Of a stretch of 64,000 bases of DNA, positions 32,108 through 64,000 are shown one piece after another. Position numbers and translations under genes: made by a program. Within the stretch, counting starts at the first letter, position 1. Every line of letters begins with the position of its first letter. The DNA comes from Eublepharis macularius. Its lineage: Eukaryota > Chordata > Lepidosauria > Squamata > Eublepharidae. Below the pieces are notes generated by a model. That model made no database searches. It was not told where the DNA came from and saw nothing but the letters and a program-made list of their open reading frames with translations. The stretch is taken from NCBI RefSeq assembly GCF_028583425.1, contig NC_072791.1, positions 12,233,868 to 12,297,867 on the forward strand, written 5' to 3'.

Positions 32108-32315
32108 GTGGGGGTGCATCAAGTCATAGCCAACTTATGGTGAGCCCTGTAGGGTTTTCAAGGCAAGAGAAGTTCAGAGGTAGTTTGTCATTGCCCGCCT
32201 TTGTGTAGCAACCCTGGACTTTCTTGGTGGTCTCCCATCCCAAGTACTCACCAGGGCTGACCCTGCTTAGTTTTCAAGATTTGACGAGATCAGTCTAGCC
32301 TGGGCTATCTAGGTC
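32108..32315 (-). mobile_element. 5S-rRNA-derived SINE
   Basis: Read on the minus strand, the segment near 32300-32220 follows the internal promoter half of 5S rRNA (gatctcgtc..., aagctaagcagggtc-like, agtacttggatgggagacc). It then continues with a non-5S tail (aagtccagggt, ggcaatgacaaactacctctg). Other copies: 33622, 43858, 44868 and 56785. Confidence 0.65.
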
Positions 32316-32481
32316 AGAGCAAAGATAGATTACAAGGTGCAATGGAAACAGTATAATATATATTCAATGAATAATGCACTGAATACTGCCTCAAAATTCA
32401 CAGACATTAACTGCAGCTCTTTTCCCTTTATGGCATATGATGTTTTGACTCTGGTGCTTTGTCTATAAAATGAGAACATCG

Positions 32482-32694
32482 GGGCCGTTTCCAGATGGCT
32501 TACCTGAAGCCGCTCCATGCCGCAATGTTGTGGATCGTGCCGGGGAAAACGCGAAATATCGTGTTTTCTCGTGCGAGTTTTCCATGACATCGCGCAAAAC
32601 TCGCGCGAGAAAACACAATATTTCACGTTTTCCCCGGCATGATCCACAACATTGCGGCATGGAGCGGCTTCAGGTAAGCCATCTGGAAACGGCC
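32482..32694. mobile_element. Palindromic MITE, unclassified
   Basis: Inverted arms of about 95 bp starting gggccgtttccagatggctt and ending in its complement. The centre is CpG-rich around gcgcgagaaaacac. I see no clear target duplication. Non-coding; the ORFs across it are mirror images of each other. Confidence 0.7.
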
Positions 32695-32768
32695 CAGGTG
32701 CTCCTAGGAAACCCATGTATGTGGTGTGGGACAGGGCCTTCTCCCTGTTAGAGCTCTCCCTGAACAGA

Positions 32769-32777
32769 AATCTGTTG

Positions 32778-32816
<39 letters not shown>

Positions 32817-32820
32817 TATT
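32769..32820. repeat. (TTTA)n microsatellite
   Basis: About twelve tandem TTTA units followed by LINE-like 3' text ('tccgccctcccc'). Confidence 0.9.
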
Positions 32821-33621
32821 CAATTTATATTCCGCCCTCCCCACACCTGCAGGCTCAGGGTAGATCACAACAAAACTTAAACTTATGTATTTTAAAAATA
32901 TTTTCATTATTAGAAGCAATCAAAACATCACAAAATACAGTGCAAGGTTTTGAGGTTACCCGAACTCTTCATCAGAATGGAGCAGGGGGGAAATAAAAGA
33001 TGATTTAGGATATAGGATTCATGGCAGATCTGCAAGGGGACTGTAAGCCAAATTACCTCCTTTCAAGCCACTTCCTCCAGTTTGCAGCAAGTCTGTTAAT
33101 GATAGGACGTTTTGGAGGTCTTTCATTCATAGGGTCACCATAGGTCGGAGGTGACTTGATGGCACATAACACACACAAATCCATTATGGGCTGAGAAGAG
33201 TGTAGCTATGTTTAGGATTGCAGAGTCCACGATGTTACTGGGTTTCAGCTTGCTCCCTAAGCCTTCTGGGATGAGGAGAGAAATAATAGCAGTCTCGGTT
33301 TTGAAATAGGCGTTGACAAAACAGCTGTCTAGCACTAAATGAGACATGCCTATCCTTGGAAGGACCAAGTGGAAGCATGGTAGTCCTTTTATTCATAAAA
33401 CTGGAAGCTCACTGGATGTGCTAGATAGAGTAAACAGAAACCTCCCTGTTACTTATTGGAAGGCACCATCTCCTAGATAAGCTTCATCAGTTTGAAGAAT
33501 CCCTCTCCTTAAAAGAAAAAGAAAAAGAATCCCTCTATAGGCTAAATTCAGGTATTTCCAAGAGGTTGCAAGCAGCTATGATTTTTTTAAAAAAAGAAAC
33601 ATGCAGTACCTTTTAATGCAT

Positions 33622-33805
33622 ATGTATGTGTCGTCAAGTCGCAGTCAACTTATGGTGACCGTAGCAAGGGGTTTTCAGGGCAAGTGAGGAGCAGAAGTGG
33701 TTTGCCATTGCCTCTCTGTGCAGGATCTTCCTTGGTGGTCCCCCATCCAAAGTACCAACACTGCTCAGCTTCTGAGATCTGATGAAAATGGGCTATACTA
33801 TGCTG
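33622..33805 (-). mobile_element. 5S-rRNA-derived SINE
   Basis: The same layout as 32108-32315: tail 'gtcgtcaagtcgcagtcaactta', 'gtggtttgccattgcctc', and the 5S-like head complement 'ctgctcagcttctgagatctgatg'. Confidence 0.6.
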
Positions 33806-33892
33806 CCTTTCTTCTCAATGCCTTTTATTAGGACACACCTATACAGTGGGCAATCTTTTCTGCCTTGGGGTACGTCATTAGGGGCTGGACAT

Positions 33893-34152
33893 TCAATACA
33901 AATACTAATATTAACAACAACAACAACAACAACAGTGTAGTAGTATATTGCCCTTCTGGACAGATTAGTGCCATGCTCAGAGCAGTGAACCAGGTCAGTG
34001 TTATCATTATCCCACAATACGGCTGGGGAGCTGGGGCTGAGAAGAGTGCTTCACCCAAGGTCACCTGCAGAGTTCGTGGCAGTAGCTGGAATCGAACAAG
34101 CAGAGTGCTGATTTGCAGCCCAGCTGCTCAACCACTATGCTACAGCAGGGGC
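33893..34152 (-). mobile_element. tRNA-derived SINE, second subfamily
   Basis: Starts with (aac)n, then 'tattgcccttctggacagattagtgcc'. It ends with an A-box complement (ctcaaccactatgctacagca). B-box complement: 'tggaatcgaaca'. Related copies are at 40705-40915 and 55408-55560. Confidence 0.7.
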
Positions 34153-35040
34153 TAGGGTGGAAGGGGGGGACTTTATGGGAAAAGCCATAAACTTGCAGAT
34201 TCCGTTTCCCTAATAGCTGTTGATCGACTAATCCTCCATGAATTTTTAAGCTATTTTAATTATTGTGTGCTTATTGGAATTGCTGAAAAAAGCGGCTTGG
34301 AAAATTTGTAAATAAATAACATCAAATCGCCTTTTGAAACTGTCCAAGGCAGTGACAATCACGCCGTGTGAATTTAATGAAAAAGTACTTTCTTCTTCTG
34401 TCTGTGCTTGCTTGGCATGTAGAATGCTCCATAGTCTTGACCCAGGCATTTCCAATTCAGAGATTTCCATAGTTGGGAGAAACCTGGAGACTTGTTGCCA
34501 GTTAGAAGAGACCACAGTGAACAAGATGGGCTAGCGGGCACTTTCAGTATAAGGCACTTTGATATGTTTTTATGCTTCTTTGCCATTTTAAATCCTCTTT
34601 TCCACAGCTGAGCTCTGAAATCAGAAGTAAACCTGAGTGGGAAGTTATTTATCAAAAAGAATTGGGTTATGTTCTATGGAAGTCTGTGACTGGGATCCTA
34701 TGAACAAGTTCCAAGAGCATGCTAGATAGTCACTGCAATGGAGTGTACTTTCTCTTTCCTGAACTTTGTTTGTACAAGGGCCCATTGAAAACCTCTTTTT
34801 AGCACACTGATTTTGCACAAACAGAAGATTTAGTGGAAGAGGAAGCACGCTATGTGGCAGAGGCTGACGGGGGCATACAGAACTCTTTCACTGGATCCAA
34901 GATACCATTTTTAGAATCCTTTCCCCAGCTGATTCAAAGACTGGTGATTTTTAAAAATGGTGTGACTGGTTTCTCAGCAAACAAATAATATTTCTTCTCT
35001 CCCCTTTAGGCTGTGACCATAAATCTGAAATGCTTAGAAA

Positions 35041-63750
<28,710 letters not shown>

Positions 63751-63752
63751 TC

Positions 63753-63966
63753 TAGGGTTGCCAGCTCTAGCTTTGGAAATTCTTGGAGATTTTTTTGGGG
63801 GGGGGTGATACCTGGGAGGGTTTGGGGAGGGGACGGAGCTCAGCAGGGGTGTTATGCCATCCACCTTCCAAAGCAGCCATTTTCTCCATTGGAAGTGACC
63901 TCTCTAGTCTGGAGATCAGTTCTAATTCTGAGAGGATTCCGGTCCCTCCTGGAGGCTGGCAACCCT
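63753..63966 (+). mobile_element. GGGTTGCC-family TIR element, complete
   Basis: Starts gggttgccagctctag after ta and ends ggaggctggcaaccc before ta, so the TA dinucleotide may be the target site. 214 bp. Body as in 40214. Confidence 0.75.
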
Positions 63967-64000
63967 ACTTAACTCGTCTGCCTGAGCTGAGTCATAAGGG

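Noticed and set aside
32220-32310. A 5S rRNA gene
   Set aside because: Only the internal region resembles 5S, on the minus strand; it is fused to a repeat tail seen in five copies.

Overview
The window looks like genomic DNA from a squamate reptile (a lizard, possibly a gecko). It has intron-rich vertebrate genes, a reptile-style SCAN/KRAB/C2H2 zinc-finger gene, and a dense mix of L2-like, CR1, L1 and Penelope retroelements. There are also tRNA-derived and 5S-rRNA-derived SINEs and many palindromic MITEs. I infer the lineage from these repeat families and from protein similarity recalled from memory; no search was run.

Layout. (1) 1-7.2 kb is repeat-rich: L2-like LINE pieces, MITEs and SINEs. 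At about 540-910 lies a second copy of the zinc-finger gene's 5' exon region. (2) 7.25-28.4 kb is a minus-strand SCAN-KRAB-C2H2 zinc-finger gene. From 5' to 3' it has a leader exon (about 28.26-28.37 kb), a SCAN exon (25.67-26.17 kb), a 127-nt KRAB-A exon (20968-21094), seven tandem copies of a KRAB-B-like exon (11974-14507), and a zinc-finger exon (7.82-9.13 kb) followed by decayed fingers. Its introns hold an L1, a CR1, an L2-like LINE, hAT-type MITEs and a Penelope element. (3) 28.4-29.6 kb is the spacer between two divergent genes. It contains a short Penelope insert, a GC-rich LRRC9 promoter with a candidate first exon, and a perfect RFX X-box. (4) 29.4-64 kb is plus-strand LRRC9. Fifteen coding exons with mutually consistent phases encode about the first 663 residues: N-terminal leucine-rich repeats, coiled coil and linker. 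The gene runs off the right edge.

Most noteworthy: the array of seven in-frame KRAB-B-like exons, each with its own splice sites and symmetric phase, later interrupted by a Penelope element that still has an open GIY-YIG frame and a hammerhead ribozyme. Others are a three-fold 97-bp duplication across the splice acceptor of an LRRC9 exon, a perfect X-box at the LRRC9 promoter, a twin-primed L1 insertion with a perfect 17-bp target duplication but no poly(A), and a palindromic MITE family with 3-bp duplications that includes a 745-bp foldback.

The two genes are not known to act together. The zinc-finger gene probably encodes a DNA-binding transcription regulator. LRRC9 is a leucine-rich-repeat protein that may be cilium-associated, which the X-box would fit.
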